64,000 nt of DNA from Paenibacillus apiarius (GTDB lineage Bacteria; Bacillota; Bacilli; Paenibacillales; Paenibacillaceae). The translations under genes were made by a program, and so were the position numbers. The stretch spans positions 5,270,001-5,334,000 of the forward strand of contig NZ_JAFFHZ010000001.1 of NCBI RefSeq assembly GCF_017052585.1. The letters are read 5' to 3'. The notes under the pieces were generated by a model that saw only the letters and a program-made list of their open reading frames with translations, ran no database searches and had not been told where the DNA came from. Below, piece after piece: positions 51,218 to 60,324 of this stretch (within the stretch, counting starts at the first letter, position 1; each line of letters opens with the position of its first letter).

Positions 51218-52242
51218 TGCGGTCTTCGCGGTCGGCCACGAATGGACGCGCTCCTCTCGTGATGGGATTGCTTGCCGCCGTTATTGTGGCCGTTTTTTTA
51301 ATCAGTCTGAATTCAGGCTCGATTCCCATGTCTCCGCTTGAAGTATTGAAGACGCTGTTCGGCGGCGGCACCCCGCAGCAGGAAACAGTTCTGTTCCAAT
51401 TTCGGATGCCGCGCATGGTCATTGCGCTGCTCATCGGCTGCGGGCTGGCTGTATCAGGCGTCATTTTGCAGGGGTTGTCACGGAATGCGCTGGCTGACCC
51501 GGGGCTGCTGGGAATTAATGCAGGAGCCGGGCTGGCGGTTGTGCTGTTCATGTACTTGGTGTTCGACACGAAGGAGATTAAGAGCGTGCTGCCGGCGATG
51601 GCGATTCCCTTGTTCGCTTTAGCGGGAGCGGGTGCGACTGCCGTGCTCATTTTTACGCTGGCTTGGAAGCAAGGGATTACGCCCATCCGGTTGATTCTGG
51701 TCGGGATTGCGGTATCCGCCGGACTCGGTGCGGTAAATACGGTCATATCCCTGAAAATGGACAATGCCAGCTTCATGTATGCCGCCGTCTGGTTAGCGGG
51801 CAGCTTGTGGGGAACGAGCTGGGCGTTCGTTATCGCCATTCTCCCTTGGATACTGGTCTTAGTTCCGTATGCCATGTGGAAAGCCCGGTATCTCAATGTG
51901 CTCAATCTTGGAGATACGCTGGCCTGCGGCGTCGGGGTGCGCGTGGAACGCGAACGCGGCAAATTGATCTTTGCGAGCGCGGGGCTGGCCGGGGCTTGCG
52001 TAGCGGCTGGAGGAGGCATTGGCTTTGTCGGCCTGATTGCGCCGCATATCGCCCGCAGGCTGGTCGGCCCCAAGCATCAGCTGCTCATTCCTGCCGCGAC
52101 ATTGATCGGGGCGCTGCTGCTGCTGGCGGCAGACTGGCTAGCGCGGAATGTCCTTAGCCAGGCTGAAATTCCGGTCGGTATCGTCATCTCTGTACTGGGG
52201 ACGCCGTACTTCCTGTATCTATTGATGAAAGCCAAGACATAG
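51214..52242 (+). CDS. FecCD family iron-siderophore permease (second subunit)
   Basis: A 342-aa permease; starts ATG 51214, overlapping the first permease by 4 nt (RBS AGGGAGGAG). Marks: FRMPRMVIALLIGCGLAVSG, VILQGLSRNALADPGLLGIN, and GGIGFVGLIAPHIARRLVG. Second half of the siderophore channel, cotranscribed with its partner. Confidence 0.9.
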   Translation: MMRSSRSATNGRAPLVMGLLAAVIVAVFLISLNSGSIPMSPLEVLKTLFGGGTPQQETVLFQFRMPRMVIALLIGCGLAVSGVILQGLSRNALADPGLLGINAGAGLAVVLFMYLVFDTKEIKSVLPAMAIPLFALAGAGATAVLIFTLAWKQGITPIRLILVGIAVSAGLGAVNTVISLKMDNASFMYAAVWLAGSLWGTSWAFVIAILPWILVLVPYAMWKARYLNVLNLGDTLACGVGVRVERERGKLIFASAGLAGACVAAGGGIGFVGLIAPHIARRLVGPKHQLLIPAATLIGALLLLAADWLARNVLSQAEIPVGIVISVLGTPYFLYLLMKAKT

Positions 52243-52290
52243 GCAAGGGACGGCGCAACTATAAAATGAAAAGAAACGGGGAGAATGAAT

Positions 52291-53274
52291 ATGATGAAAC
52301 GGTTTATGAACTTGACATTGATTTTTATGCTTGCTCTTATCTTTACAGGCTGCGGCCAGAAGGCAGCGGCTCCGACGGCTGGCAGCCAAGATAGCGCAAG
52401 TCAACAGACCGAGGGGTCAAAAGAAAAGGCCGAGGCGAAGCAGGAGGAACAATTCAAAACGGTCAAAACATCGCGCGGGGAAGTGAAGATTCCGACTAAT
52501 CCGCAACGAGTCGTCGACCTTGCCTATGCGACCGAAGAGCTGCTGATTATGGGCATCAAGCCCGTTATGTCTTCATCTGGCCCCGATCTGAAGGATTACT
52601 TGAAAGACAAGCTTGAAGGAGTGACGCTTGTTGATGCCGGCTCCGTAAAGGTGGAAGATGTAATGGCGCTCAATCCGGATCTGATTATAACGAGCGGCCG
52701 CACGGAGAAGCTGTACGATCAGCTGACGCAAATTGCGCCAACGGTTCAATTGGAAGGCGATTTTTACACGTGGCGCGAACGCTTCCCGGAAATGGCCAGC
52801 ATTTTGGGAAAAGAAAAAGAAATGAACGAATGGCTTGCGCAATATGACGAGAAAGCGAAAAAAATCGGGGACGAAATAAAAGCGAAGACGGGTGATGCAA
52901 CCTTTGCGCTTTATGTTGCGAATGCTTCCCAATACCGCATTTACGGCAAGGCTTTGCTGGGAGACGTACTATTCACTGACTTGAAGCTGCCAATGGGCGA
53001 GGGGGCGCCGCAAGAGAAAAGTGTAGAAATTGTATCCCTCGAAAATCTATTCAAGTTCGATCCGGATTATATTTTTTTGGGGCTGTATGGAAGCAACCTT
53101 GCCGTGGCGCAGAAAAAGCTGGACGACATGCAAAAATCCGAACTGTGGGGCAAGCTGAAGGCGGCAAAAAACGGCCATGTTTATATGCTGGACAACCCGA
53201 CATGGTCACTGGGCACGTTCCCGCTCGGCAAAGAAAAAGCGCTTGAAATGGTGCGCGACACCGTATTGAAATAA
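52291..53274 (+). CDS. Iron-siderophore ABC transporter binding lipoprotein
   Basis: A 327-aa class III binding lipoprotein (lipobox IFTGC, Cys21). ATG 52291 is favoured because GGGGAG is 7 nt upstream; ATG 52285 abuts it. Body marks: TSRGEVKIPTNPQRVVDLAY, DVMALNPDLIITSGRTEKL, LFKFDPDYIFLGLYGSN and LKAAKNGHVYMLDNPTW. Third gene of the Fur-controlled FecCD operon. The chemical nature of its siderophore (hydroxamate, citrate or other) cannot be told from sequence. Confidence 0.88.
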   Translation: MMKRFMNLTLIFMLALIFTGCGQKAAAPTAGSQDSASQQTEGSKEKAEAKQEEQFKTVKTSRGEVKIPTNPQRVVDLAYATEELLIMGIKPVMSSSGPDLKDYLKDKLEGVTLVDAGSVKVEDVMALNPDLIITSGRTEKLYDQLTQIAPTVQLEGDFYTWRERFPEMASILGKEKEMNEWLAQYDEKAKKIGDEIKAKTGDATFALYVANASQYRIYGKALLGDVLFTDLKLPMGEGAPQEKSVEIVSLENLFKFDPDYIFLGLYGSNLAVAQKKLDDMQKSELWGKLKAAKNGHVYMLDNPTWSLGTFPLGKEKALEMVRDTVLK

Positions 53275-53328
53275 GAGAGCCGCAAGACTCCCTAACCCTC
53301 ATGCGCCAACTAATGAATATATGTTCAC

Positions 53329-53374
53329 GAAGCACACCAATTGCAAAGAACAACAATTGGTGTGCTTCCGTTTT
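53329..53374. terminator. Bidirectional terminator
   Basis: Perfect 15-bp stem (53329-53343 with 53354-53368), then CGTTTTG, between converging genes. Confidence 0.9.
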
Positions 53375-53388
53375 GTTACCAGCGTGTT

Positions 53389-54045
53389 TCAATAGCAAGT
53401 ACGTGGCGGATAGAACTGTTGGTGATAAGGGCAATTGGTTTGTTGAAAATGTGGCTGAGGCTGCATGGAGTGTGGCTGCTGCATGAACGCTCCGCCTTCT
53501 TCCCCACTATTATGACAGTTTGCTGGAGGACCGATCACAACGCTCTTTTTAATAGGCGCCAACGTTTCTTTTACCTTATCCACATTCAAGCAATAAGAAT
53601 GAGCAAGAATTTCTGGTGGCGTCAAGCGCAAAATATCCGATCCGAAGATAACCTCAGGAGTCGGAGCATCGAAAATAGCGATAAGATGGGTGTGGTCTTT
53701 ATTGGCAATCTCATAATGCCACCATCCTTGAGGAACATTAACGACTTGGCCAGGCTTAATTAAGTATTTTAACAGCTGATTGGTGAAGGGGTTGATAAAA
53801 CTGACAGCTACTTCTCCTGTAATGCAATATACGAGTTCATTTGCGTTCTGATGAATATGGGGTTCGATCATATTGCCTGCACTTAAAAAGATATCGAGCA
53901 GAGAAGTGTTTCCAAGACTGTTCAATTGATTTACCCCTAATACATTGATATAGTTCTGAGCGTCCTTCTTGAAGTAGAGGGATTGGTTCACATCATAAGC
54001 AAATTCGACATCAGGTGTAGCATAATTCACGTGAGAAGTCGTCAT
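53389..54045 (-). CDS. Cupin domain protein with Gln/His/Pro-rich tail
   Basis: A 218-aa protein. The cupin core is SAGNMIEPHIHQNANELVYC (motif 1, His-X-His and Glu), then GQVVNVPQGWWHYEIANKD (motif 2 His). The tail (QQPHSMQPQPHFQQTNCPYH) is rich in Gln, His, Pro and Tyr, like spore coat or coat-associated proteins such as oxalate decarboxylase relatives. RBS GGCAGG. A coat function is an inference; simple isomerase or oxygenase activity is possible. Confidence 0.75.
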   Translation of the reverse strand: MTTSHVNYATPDVEFAYDVNQSLYFKKDAQNYINVLGVNQLNSLGNTSLLDIFLSAGNMIEPHIHQNANELVYCITGEVAVSFINPFTNQLLKYLIKPGQVVNVPQGWWHYEIANKDHTHLIAIFDAPTPEVIFGSDILRLTPPEILAHSYCLNVDKVKETLAPIKKSVVIGPPANCHNSGEEGGAFMQQPHSMQPQPHFQQTNCPYHQQFYPPRTCY

Positions 54046-54247
54046 GTTTTGTTCCTGCCTTTTTAATGAGATATTTGCAATATCATATGTGTTTGCCTAA
54101 GGTGTGTGCCCATTCCCTTACTCGTACGCAAAGCTCAAATACGAAGACTGTCAGGCCGCATGGTATTAGCAGCTAGGGGAATTCGGGTCCGGCAAGAAAG
54201 TAGGTATTGAAAGGGCTGCATCGTTTATATTACAATATAATTAATGA

Positions 54248-54276
54248 TGATAATCATTCTCATACGTATGAGAATG
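54248..54276 (+). promoter_or_regulatory. Fur box overlapping a 22-bp palindrome
   Basis: TGATAATCATTCTCA (54248-54262) matches the Fur core with two mismatches. It runs into the perfect palindrome ATTCTCATACGTATGAGAAT (54256-54275), flanked by C and G. It lies 160-190 nt before the small ORF at 54436. The 390-bp interval has no other gene. Confidence 0.65.
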
Positions 54277-54435
54277 GACATTCTCGAGATGCAGTGGGAT
54301 AAAAATGATAGATTTCGAAGGGCCATAGCCATCCCATTGGAAAATATACAGTGAAGTGTACAAAGTGGGCGGTTTCGAGCCGTGGACACGGCTGCCTCCC
54401 AGTCCTAATAATTAATGAGGAAGGAAGAACGCATC

Positions 54436-54558
54436 ATGAATTCGTTATATCCGATTTTGACGGTTGCTTTAATGCTTGCAGGAGGGTTTTGTTTGTGGCT
54501 GGCCCTGGATCATGATCGGCGTTACAAGAAGTGGAACAGAAGCGAATCGCCAGAATAA
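54436..54558 (+). CDS. Small membrane protein behind a Fur box
   Basis: A 40-aa ORF that starts MNSLYPILTVALMLAGGFCL and continues with WLALDHDRRY and KKWNRSESPE. It looks like one transmembrane helix followed by a basic cytosolic tail. GAGGAAGGAAG lies 6-16 nt before ATG 54436. The Fur box upstream suggests expression under iron shortage. It is too small to assign a family; it may be a modulator of a membrane complex (inference). Confidence 0.5.
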   Translation: MNSLYPILTVALMLAGGFCLWLALDHDRRYKKWNRSESPE

Positions 54559-54914
54559 GGCGCTTGTTGAGCCCTCTTTGGTCGATACCGCAACAAATAC
54601 AGGCGGGAGGGTATCCGCTGGCAGACCTTGCGTTCCCCTGTGAATCCTTGTCATCACCACGCTAGATGACTTGATTTCAACAAGCGAAAGGTTGTGGACC
54701 CTTCCAATGTTTCCCCCTCTTCTCGCACTAATATCCAATTCTACGACCTCCATAAAAACGATATGGATCCCTTTCAAGATTATCCTGCGCTGCACGGTGT
54801 TCGCTTTCCGCTTGAATCATAAAAAAATAGATAGCTAAAAGTGGAAGCATTACATTATATTCAATATAGTCGACAATCAAGATTGCAGTCGCTCATTCAA
54901 GAGGAGGCGTATTC
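54559..54914. other. Gene-free interval
   Basis: About 350 bp before the APH-type kinase. A minus-strand frame (54469-54795) exists but has no RBS near a suitable start. No other signal was recognised. Confidence 0.45.
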
Positions 54915-55784
54915 ATGGATAATCCGATAACAGATATAAACTGGACCGGAAAAACGGAAATCATTGATGATTTAGCCGCGCAAGGGAGCTCCTTAACTGT
55001 ATGCTCCTTGGAATCCGGACTCGAGGCAGAGGTAATCAAGATCGATACGGATGCGGCAAGCTATGTGCTCAAAGTGTGGAACAAGGGCTCCAGACCGGAC
55101 GTTGGTTACCAATATCGTTTATTGCATACGCTATATGAGCGGGGACTGGCCGTCTCCAAGCCGTTCGGCTGGGGAGCGAATTCTAATGGCGAGAGTGTCT
55201 TGCTGACAAGTTATGACGGGATTCCTGTTCTGAAGGTGAACAAACAGAAAATGACGGAGATCGCGCATATATTATCGAACATACATAAAGTTCCGACGGA
55301 GGAGCTGGATGATTCACTCCTGCGAAAATATGATTTTATTCGTTATTTTTATCCGGAAATAGAACAGTTTCCAGAGCTGCATCATCAATTGACGCATCTT
55401 GTGGAGAATGCAAATATTAGACAAGACACGCTTATTCACGGTGATTTCAACTTGGGGAACATTCTGGAAAATGAGGGGCAGTACAGGGTGATCGATTGGA
55501 CGAACGGTCAACTAGGGGATCCAAGGTATGACGTTGCTTGGTCGGGGATTTTAATGCGGATATATGCAGGGGAGCGGCAGCACTCTGTCTTTCTGTCTGC
55601 GTATGCAGCGGAAAATAAATTAGTTTCTGATGAGAAAGAACGGTTCGAGGCCATGGCTTGCCTCAGGTGGATTTTGCTCGACAAGCTGGCGGGGCTCCCC
55701 AAAAGAGCTGACACAATGAAGCGTGTAAAAGATATCATCAAAAAGAACGCGCATCTGAATGAAAGTATCGATCTTCTATTATAA
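54915..55784 (+). CDS. Aminoglycoside phosphotransferase (APH) family kinase
   Basis: A 289-aa protein-kinase-like small-molecule kinase. Marks: ASYVLKVWNKGSR (the Lys of the ATP site), the catalytic loop LIHGDFNLGNIL and the metal-binding IDWTNGQLGDPRYDVAW. RBS GAGGAGG before ATG 54915. APH-fold proteins phosphorylate aminoglycosides, choline, homoserine or sugars; nothing points to a resistance role here. It stands alone. Confidence 0.85.
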   Translation: MDNPITDINWTGKTEIIDDLAAQGSSLTVCSLESGLEAEVIKIDTDAASYVLKVWNKGSRPDVGYQYRLLHTLYERGLAVSKPFGWGANSNGESVLLTSYDGIPVLKVNKQKMTEIAHILSNIHKVPTEELDDSLLRKYDFIRYFYPEIEQFPELHHQLTHLVENANIRQDTLIHGDFNLGNILENEGQYRVIDWTNGQLGDPRYDVAWSGILMRIYAGERQHSVFLSAYAAENKLVSDEKERFEAMACLRWILLDKLAGLPKRADTMKRVKDIIKKNAHLNESIDLLL

Positions 55785-55855
55785 TAGGAAGCGAAACATT
55801 CATCCTGGTAAGCGGACGTACCAAAAGGGAGAGGTATGCGTGTTCATTAAATTCA

Positions 55856-55978
55856 TACAAGTTTAACGCACTCATTGCAGGAATCTGGAGCGCTCAAGCA
55901 AGCTATGATCAATTCATGAGCAGAGAACATGATGAGATTGTGGAGCCATGCGCGTCCGATTGGCTAGGCGGAGATTAA
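55856..55978 (+). pseudogene. Fragment of a DUF4937-like protein
   Basis: A 40-residue stretch without start: AGIWSAQASYDQFMSREHDE, then IVEPCASDWLGGD and a stop at 55978. The SxxSYDxFMxxxHDxI pattern is like the C-terminal part of DUF4937/YdaE-type small proteins. No N-terminus is visible. The rest of the interval to 56122 shows no gene. Confidence 0.4.
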
Positions 55979-56122
55979 GGGCGTTAAAACTGCAGAGCTA
56001 TGGGGGCATAGCCCCCAACACTCTGTAATAGCCCGTTGTTGCTGTCGCTTACGACGGCATGCTTGCAAGCAACAGCTTGTCGAACCATATTATTTGCAAC
56101 TTCCCTATTATGGGCCTTGCCA

Positions 56123-58768
56123 TTACAGCCACTCGTTGAATTTGCGAATGTACCATTTCTTAACCAATTGTGTCAGCACGCAGTAGCCGAGCAACGTGCC
56201 CGCCAGCCATGGGAAGTATTCCAAAGGAAGCGGCTGCAGGCCGATACTTGCGCCAAAACCCGAGAACGGGACAAAAATTCCCGCAATCATGACGGCACAG
56301 GTCAGCAATAATACAGGCATGCTTGCTCTGCTTTGGATAAACGGTATTTTCTCGGTACGAATCATATGCACGATTAACGTCTGCGAGAGCAGCCCTTCGA
56401 TAAACCAGCCGGAATGGAACAACGTTTGCTGATCGATTGAATTGGCTGAGAAGATATACCACATCAATGCGTACGTAGTGATATCAAAAATGGAGCTGAT
56501 CGGGCCGATGAATATCATAAATCTGCCGACGGACTTCGAATCCCATTTCTTAGGCTTGCGTAAATACTCCTTATCCATATGGTCCCAAGGAATGGAGAGC
56601 TGGGAAATGTCATAGAACAAATTTTGAATCAGCAGATGAAGCGGCAACATCGGCAGAAACGGGATAAAGGCGCTTGCGACCAGCACGCTGAATACGTTGC
56701 CGAAATTCGAGCTTGCCGTCATTTTAATATATTTGATCATGTTTCCGAATGTTCTGCGTCCCTCGATTACGCCGCGCTCCAGCACCATCAAGCTTTTTTC
56801 GAGCAAGATGATGTCTGCCGATTCCTTGGAAATATCGACAGCGGTATCCACGGAGATGCCGACATCGGCTTCCTTGAGCGACACGGCATCATTGATGCCA
56901 TCGCCCATAAATCCGACCGTATGGCCTTTGCTTTTCAGGACGCGGACGATGCGCGCTTTTTGCAATGGATTCACTTTGGCAAATACATTGGAACGCTCAG
57001 CGAGGTCAGCCAATTGTTGATCGGTCAACAGCTCGATTTCATGTCCCAGCACGATATCACTGATTTCGAGCCCGACATCCTTACATACTTTGCGGGTAAC
57101 CTCCGCGTTGTCGCCGGTGATGATTTTAACTTCCACGCCGCTGTCGTTCAGTGCCCGGATGGCCTCCCGCGCCGTTTCTTTCGGCGGATCGAGGAAGCCG
57201 ATATATCCGGCCAGCACGAGATCCTGTTCGTCCTTGACGCCATATGGCTCGTCTGTTGCCGCGGTGTGCTTGATGGCAACGGCAATGACGCGGAGGCCGT
57301 CCTTATTCAAGCTGTTGACGAATCGCTGCGCCTTGTCAGCGCGTTCCGCCGTAAGGGGGACGATGTTCCCGTTGTCGGACACATGTGAACAGATCCCAAG
57401 AACTTCTTCCATCGCTCCTTTACAGATGAGCAGATGTCCATTGCCCCGCTTCTCCAGTACGACGGACATGCGGCGGCGGTTGAAGTCGAACGGGATTTCA
57501 TCGATTTTTGTATAGTTTTTCTCCGCGCCCAATACATCCGTAAGCTCCGCATGCTCCAGTACTGCCACATCCAGCAAGTTCTTCAGTCCCGTCTGGTGGT
57601 AGCTGTTCAAATAAGCGTATTCCAACACTTGATGGTCCTCTTTGCCGTTGATGTCCAGATGCCGTTCCAACACAATTTTGTCTTGGGTTAGGGTTCCGGT
57701 TTTGTCTGTGCATAAGATGTCCATCGCTCCGAAATTCTGGATTGAATTCAGCCGTTTCACGACCACTTTATTGCGCGACATGATAGCAGCGCCCTTGGCG
57801 AGATTGCCGGCGACGATAACCGGCAGCATTTCCGGCGTCAGCCCGACCGCGATGGATAAGCCGAAGAAGAGCGCTTCCCACCAATCGCCTTTCGTAAAAC
57901 CGTTAATGAAGAAGATGACGGGGACCATAATGAGCATAAAGCGAATCAGCACGAAGGTAACGCTCTTGACGCCTTTGTCGAAGCTCGTAAGCGGCGGCTT
58001 GCCGATTAAGGTGCTGGCCATGGAGCCGAAATAGGTATTGTCGCCTGTTGAGACGACGACAGCGGAGGCCGAACCGCTGATCACATTTGTGCCCATATAG
58101 CACATATTGTTCAGTTCCAGCGCATTGGCGGGCGTCTGTTGTTTGCGATTGCGCGCCAACTTCGAGGCCCCTTGCGGCAGCGTATCCAGCTTTTCCACGG
58201 GCATCGCTTCCCCCGTCAAGGCGGATTCTCCGACATGCAGATCCTTCGAGTGAATCAGTCTGACATCGGCCGGCACCATATCGCCTGCGGACAAATGGAT
58301 GACATCACCGGGGACGAGCAGTTCCAGGTCAATTTCTTTGCGCTGGGCCTGCCGGCTCACCGTTGCTGTCGTTTTGACCATCTCCTTCAGCTTTTCGGCG
58401 GTTCGCGCGGAACGAAATTCTTGCGTGAACGTAATAATGACGCTGACTGTGACCATGGTTGCAATAATGACCACGGCTTCGATGTCCTCATCGACGATAT
58501 AGGAGAACAAGGCCAAGGAAAGCAAGATTAAAATAAACGGATTTTTGAAGCAGGCAAGCAACTGCACATACCAAGCCGGCGTTTTTTCGTGCGCCACCTG
58601 ATTTTTTCCGTATTTGTCCAATCTTTTATTTGCTTCGATATCCGTGAGACCTGCAGAACGGGTGTCCAGCTCTTCCATCACATCATCTTCATGGGAGATG
58701 GAAGCGTGAATGAGCCGTTTGGCGATTTCGTGATTTTTCTTATCTTTGTCTTTTGCATGATGTTTCAT
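56123..58768 (-). CDS. mgtA: Magnesium-translocating P-type ATPase (MgtA)
   Basis: An 881-aa type IIIB P-type ATPase. ATG 58768 has GAGAGGAGAT upstream; the frame is open further up but that part is leader. Marks: ESALTGEAMPVEKLD (actuator), MDILCTDKTGTLTQDKIVLE (phosphorylated Asp), KVNPLQKARIVRVLKSKGHT and VGFMGDGINDAVSLKEADV (hinge). About ten membrane helices; MgtA-type proteins import Mg2+ with ATP. An M-box riboswitch with a terminator, a leader ORF and a second terminator sit upstream, so expression is expected only at low Mg2+. Confidence 0.93.
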   Translation of the reverse strand: MKHHAKDKDKKNHEIAKRLIHASISHEDDVMEELDTRSAGLTDIEANKRLDKYGKNQVAHEKTPAWYVQLLACFKNPFILILLSLALFSYIVDEDIEAVVIIATMVTVSVIITFTQEFRSARTAEKLKEMVKTTATVSRQAQRKEIDLELLVPGDVIHLSAGDMVPADVRLIHSKDLHVGESALTGEAMPVEKLDTLPQGASKLARNRKQQTPANALELNNMCYMGTNVISGSASAVVVSTGDNTYFGSMASTLIGKPPLTSFDKGVKSVTFVLIRFMLIMVPVIFFINGFTKGDWWEALFFGLSIAVGLTPEMLPVIVAGNLAKGAAIMSRNKVVVKRLNSIQNFGAMDILCTDKTGTLTQDKIVLERHLDINGKEDHQVLEYAYLNSYHQTGLKNLLDVAVLEHAELTDVLGAEKNYTKIDEIPFDFNRRRMSVVLEKRGNGHLLICKGAMEEVLGICSHVSDNGNIVPLTAERADKAQRFVNSLNKDGLRVIAVAIKHTAATDEPYGVKDEQDLVLAGYIGFLDPPKETAREAIRALNDSGVEVKIITGDNAEVTRKVCKDVGLEISDIVLGHEIELLTDQQLADLAERSNVFAKVNPLQKARIVRVLKSKGHTVGFMGDGINDAVSLKEADVGISVDTAVDISKESADIILLEKSLMVLERGVIEGRRTFGNMIKYIKMTASSNFGNVFSVLVASAFIPFLPMLPLHLLIQNLFYDISQLSIPWDHMDKEYLRKPKKWDSKSVGRFMIFIGPISSIFDITTYALMWYIFSANSIDQQTLFHSGWFIEGLLSQTLIVHMIRTEKIPFIQSRASMPVLLLTCAVMIAGIFVPFSGFGASIGLQPLPLEYFPWLAGTLLGYCVLTQLVKKWYIRKFNEWL

Positions 58769-58829
58769 TTTCTTATCTCCTCTCTGCACAGCGCATGTTC
58801 GGTTGAGGGAGGCCGTTCCGCTTAAATGC

Positions 58830-58859
58830 AAAAAAAGCTCTCCCCGTTGAAGGGAGAGC
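58830..58859 (-). terminator. Second leader terminator of mgtA
   Basis: On the minus strand GCTCTCCC/GGGAGAGC stem (58837-58859) with seven T, 62-91 nt before the mgtA start. It lies 36 nt after the leader ORF stop. Confidence 0.85.
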
Positions 58860-58894
58860 AAGTGCTCCGGACATTCAGCATGCACCTGCATGTT

Positions 58895-59047
58895 TCATTT
58901 ACGCATACTCAAATACACCCAGCTGCATCCGCAGTTTGAATGGAAATAAAAGTATGGGAACACGCAAGAGCATGGCAAAGCCGGCTCTCCTTCAGTACAG
59001 GATGTTCGGTTGAACTTACATAATCGGCTGGCTGGTCCACTGTCCAA
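58895..59047 (-). CDS. Leader ORF in mgtA 5' region
   Basis: A 50-codon ORF between the two leader terminators. TTG 59047 lies 7 nt after GGGGGG (59055-59060), an excellent RBS. Text: MDSGPASRLCKFNRTSCTEG at the start, then EPALPCSCVFPYFYFHSNCG and CSWVYLSMRK. It has seven cysteines. The stop at 58895 is about 36 nt before the second terminator. Its position suggests a translation-sensitive attenuator, as mgtL in Salmonella, but there is no sequence similarity to MgtL. It could be a chance ORF. Confidence 0.4.
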   Translation of the reverse strand: MDSGPASRLCKFNRTSCTEGEPALPCSCVFPYFYFHSNCGCSWVYLSMRK

Positions 59048-59060
59048 GGATATTCCCCCC

Positions 59061-59099
59061 TTTGCAAAATAAAAACCCTCCAGGGGACCTAGAGGGTTA
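59061..59099 (-). terminator. M-box terminator
   Basis: On the minus strand AACCCTCTAGG pairs with CCTGGAGGGTT, then TTTTTATTTT. It is the switch of the M-box upstream. Confidence 0.85.
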
Positions 59100-59109
59100 G
59101 AAAAGCACG

Positions 59110-59292
59110 CAAAAAAGCTTCCGTATCCCCCTGGTCGAGTTTTGGCACTATACAACGTAAAGAGATGCAATGTCTCTTAGCCACCTTAAGAAAAGCCTTA
59201 ATCCGGCAGTTCCTGTTCTACCCATGGGCATCTTTCGATATTTCTGGGCAGTGGCCTCTGTTTGTATAGGAGCCTCACCTAACGAGGACTTA
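59110..59292 (-). promoter_or_regulatory. M-box (ykoK) Mg2+ riboswitch
   Basis: The minus strand shows the conserved M-box parts in order: CGTTAGGTGAGGCTCCTATA, CTGCCCAGAAATATCGAAAG, ATGCCCATGGG, GGATTAAGGC, TTAAGGTGGCTAAGAG, AGTGCCAAAACTCGAC and GGGGATACGGAAGC. This RNA binds Mg2+ directly. When bound, it frees the terminator downstream and stops transcription of mgtA. Confidence 0.95.
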
Positions 59293-59306
59293 TTGAATTC
59301 CTTGTC

Positions 59307-59335
59307 ATCTTAAGTCTTACATTTTCATTTGTCAA
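59307..59335 (-). promoter_or_regulatory. Promoter of mgtA transcript
   Basis: On the minus strand TTGACA (59330-59335), 17-nt spacer, TAAGAT (59307-59312). The M-box begins about 15 nt downstream. Confidence 0.8.
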
Positions 59336-59650
59336 GCCATTTTTTTGCGGGGAAGCGCTGATGCTGTGTATGCAGTTCGGTAAATAGGAGAAGAATGGGC
59401 ATGACAAGCAGATTTGTCAGGTTGACAATCGGAGCAGCAAGAAGTACGATTTCTTTGTTAGCATTTTACTTATTCCGTTCGGCAAAGGGGGTATGCGCCA
59501 TGGACAGCAGTGACAGTCGATTATCGCACGCAGAACTGCTTATTACGAGGAGCGGGGAGGAAGAGCGCTCGCATGGCTGCTGCCGCCAACCGATTTCAAG
59601 GCTGGGAACAGCAAGCTGATTGTTTTCTCCCCAGAAAGGGGAAATGCCAT
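59336..59650. other. Interval before speD
   Basis: About 315 bp with no supported gene. An open frame runs into speD from upstream but has no RBS. No RNA element was recognised. Confidence 0.45.
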
Positions 59651-60049
59651 ATGACCTACTCAACGTTCGGAAGACACGTCGCAGCTGATCTATGGGAAGT
59701 TGATTTTGACCGGATTAATAATGCCGGATTTTTGCAAAACCAGCTGATCGCAGCCGCGGAACGATGCGGAGCGACCGTGTTGTCCGTGTCGGAACGGCAA
59801 TTTGAGCCCCAAGGGGCTACCGTGCTTTTGTTATTGTCAGAAAGCCATCTTTCGATCCATACGTACCCGGAAAGAGGGTTTGCGGCGTTGGATTGTTACA
59901 CCTGCGGGGACACGGTCGATCCCGAAATTGCCATTCACTATTTGATCTCTGTGCTCAAGCCCAGAACGTATTATGTGAAGAAGCTAATCCGGGGAATTGG
60001 AGAAATAGGAGAAGAACCGCCAGCGATGAATTCTATGCAGGCGCCTTAA
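59651..60049 (+). CDS. speD: S-adenosylmethionine decarboxylase proenzyme
   Basis: A 132-aa prokaryotic AdoMetDC. ATG 59651 has AAAGGGGAA 9-17 nt upstream. The processing site is LLSESHLSIHTYPERG: cleavage before the Ser of ESHLSIH makes the pyruvoyl group. The second active-site region is FAALDCYTCGDTVDPEIAIH (Cys). It makes decarboxylated SAM for spermidine synthesis. No speE lies next to it. Confidence 0.9.
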   Translation: MTYSTFGRHVAADLWEVDFDRINNAGFLQNQLIAAAERCGATVLSVSERQFEPQGATVLLLLSESHLSIHTYPERGFAALDCYTCGDTVDPEIAIHYLISVLKPRTYYVKKLIRGIGEIGEEPPAMNSMQAP

Positions 60050-60170
60050 ATGCGTAGATGATTTATCTAAAGCAGATCCAGAATGATCCAGAATGCGCTC
60101 GGAGGATGGGGCTGTTCAAATAGGTTGATGTGACATGTATACGATACAAGCGCAGGATATGAAAGCTTGC

Positions 60171-60199
60171 AAGCTCTCCTTTTTCGGGGGAGCTTATTT
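60171..60199 (+). terminator. Intrinsic terminator
   Basis: AAGCTCTCC (60171-60179) pairs with GGGGAGCTT (60187-60195), then ATTTT. Confidence 0.7.
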
Positions 60200-60324
60200 T
60201 AGCTTGATTGCAGCTCGTCTGAATGAGCTATCGCTAGACTCGTGGGATAATATGACATATACTTGATTCATTAAGAACCACATACATAAGATAGAACCAT
60301 ATAAAGCGATTTGAGGTGATTACG

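Noticed and set aside
54469..54795. Minus-strand 108-codon frame
   Set aside because: No RBS close to any start, no recognised domain, and it overlaps the better-supported small ORF on the other strand.
58895..59170. Longer version of the leader ORF reaching into the M-box
   Set aside because: The upstream part is riboswitch and terminator sequence with no RBS; only the TTG 59047 start is plausible.
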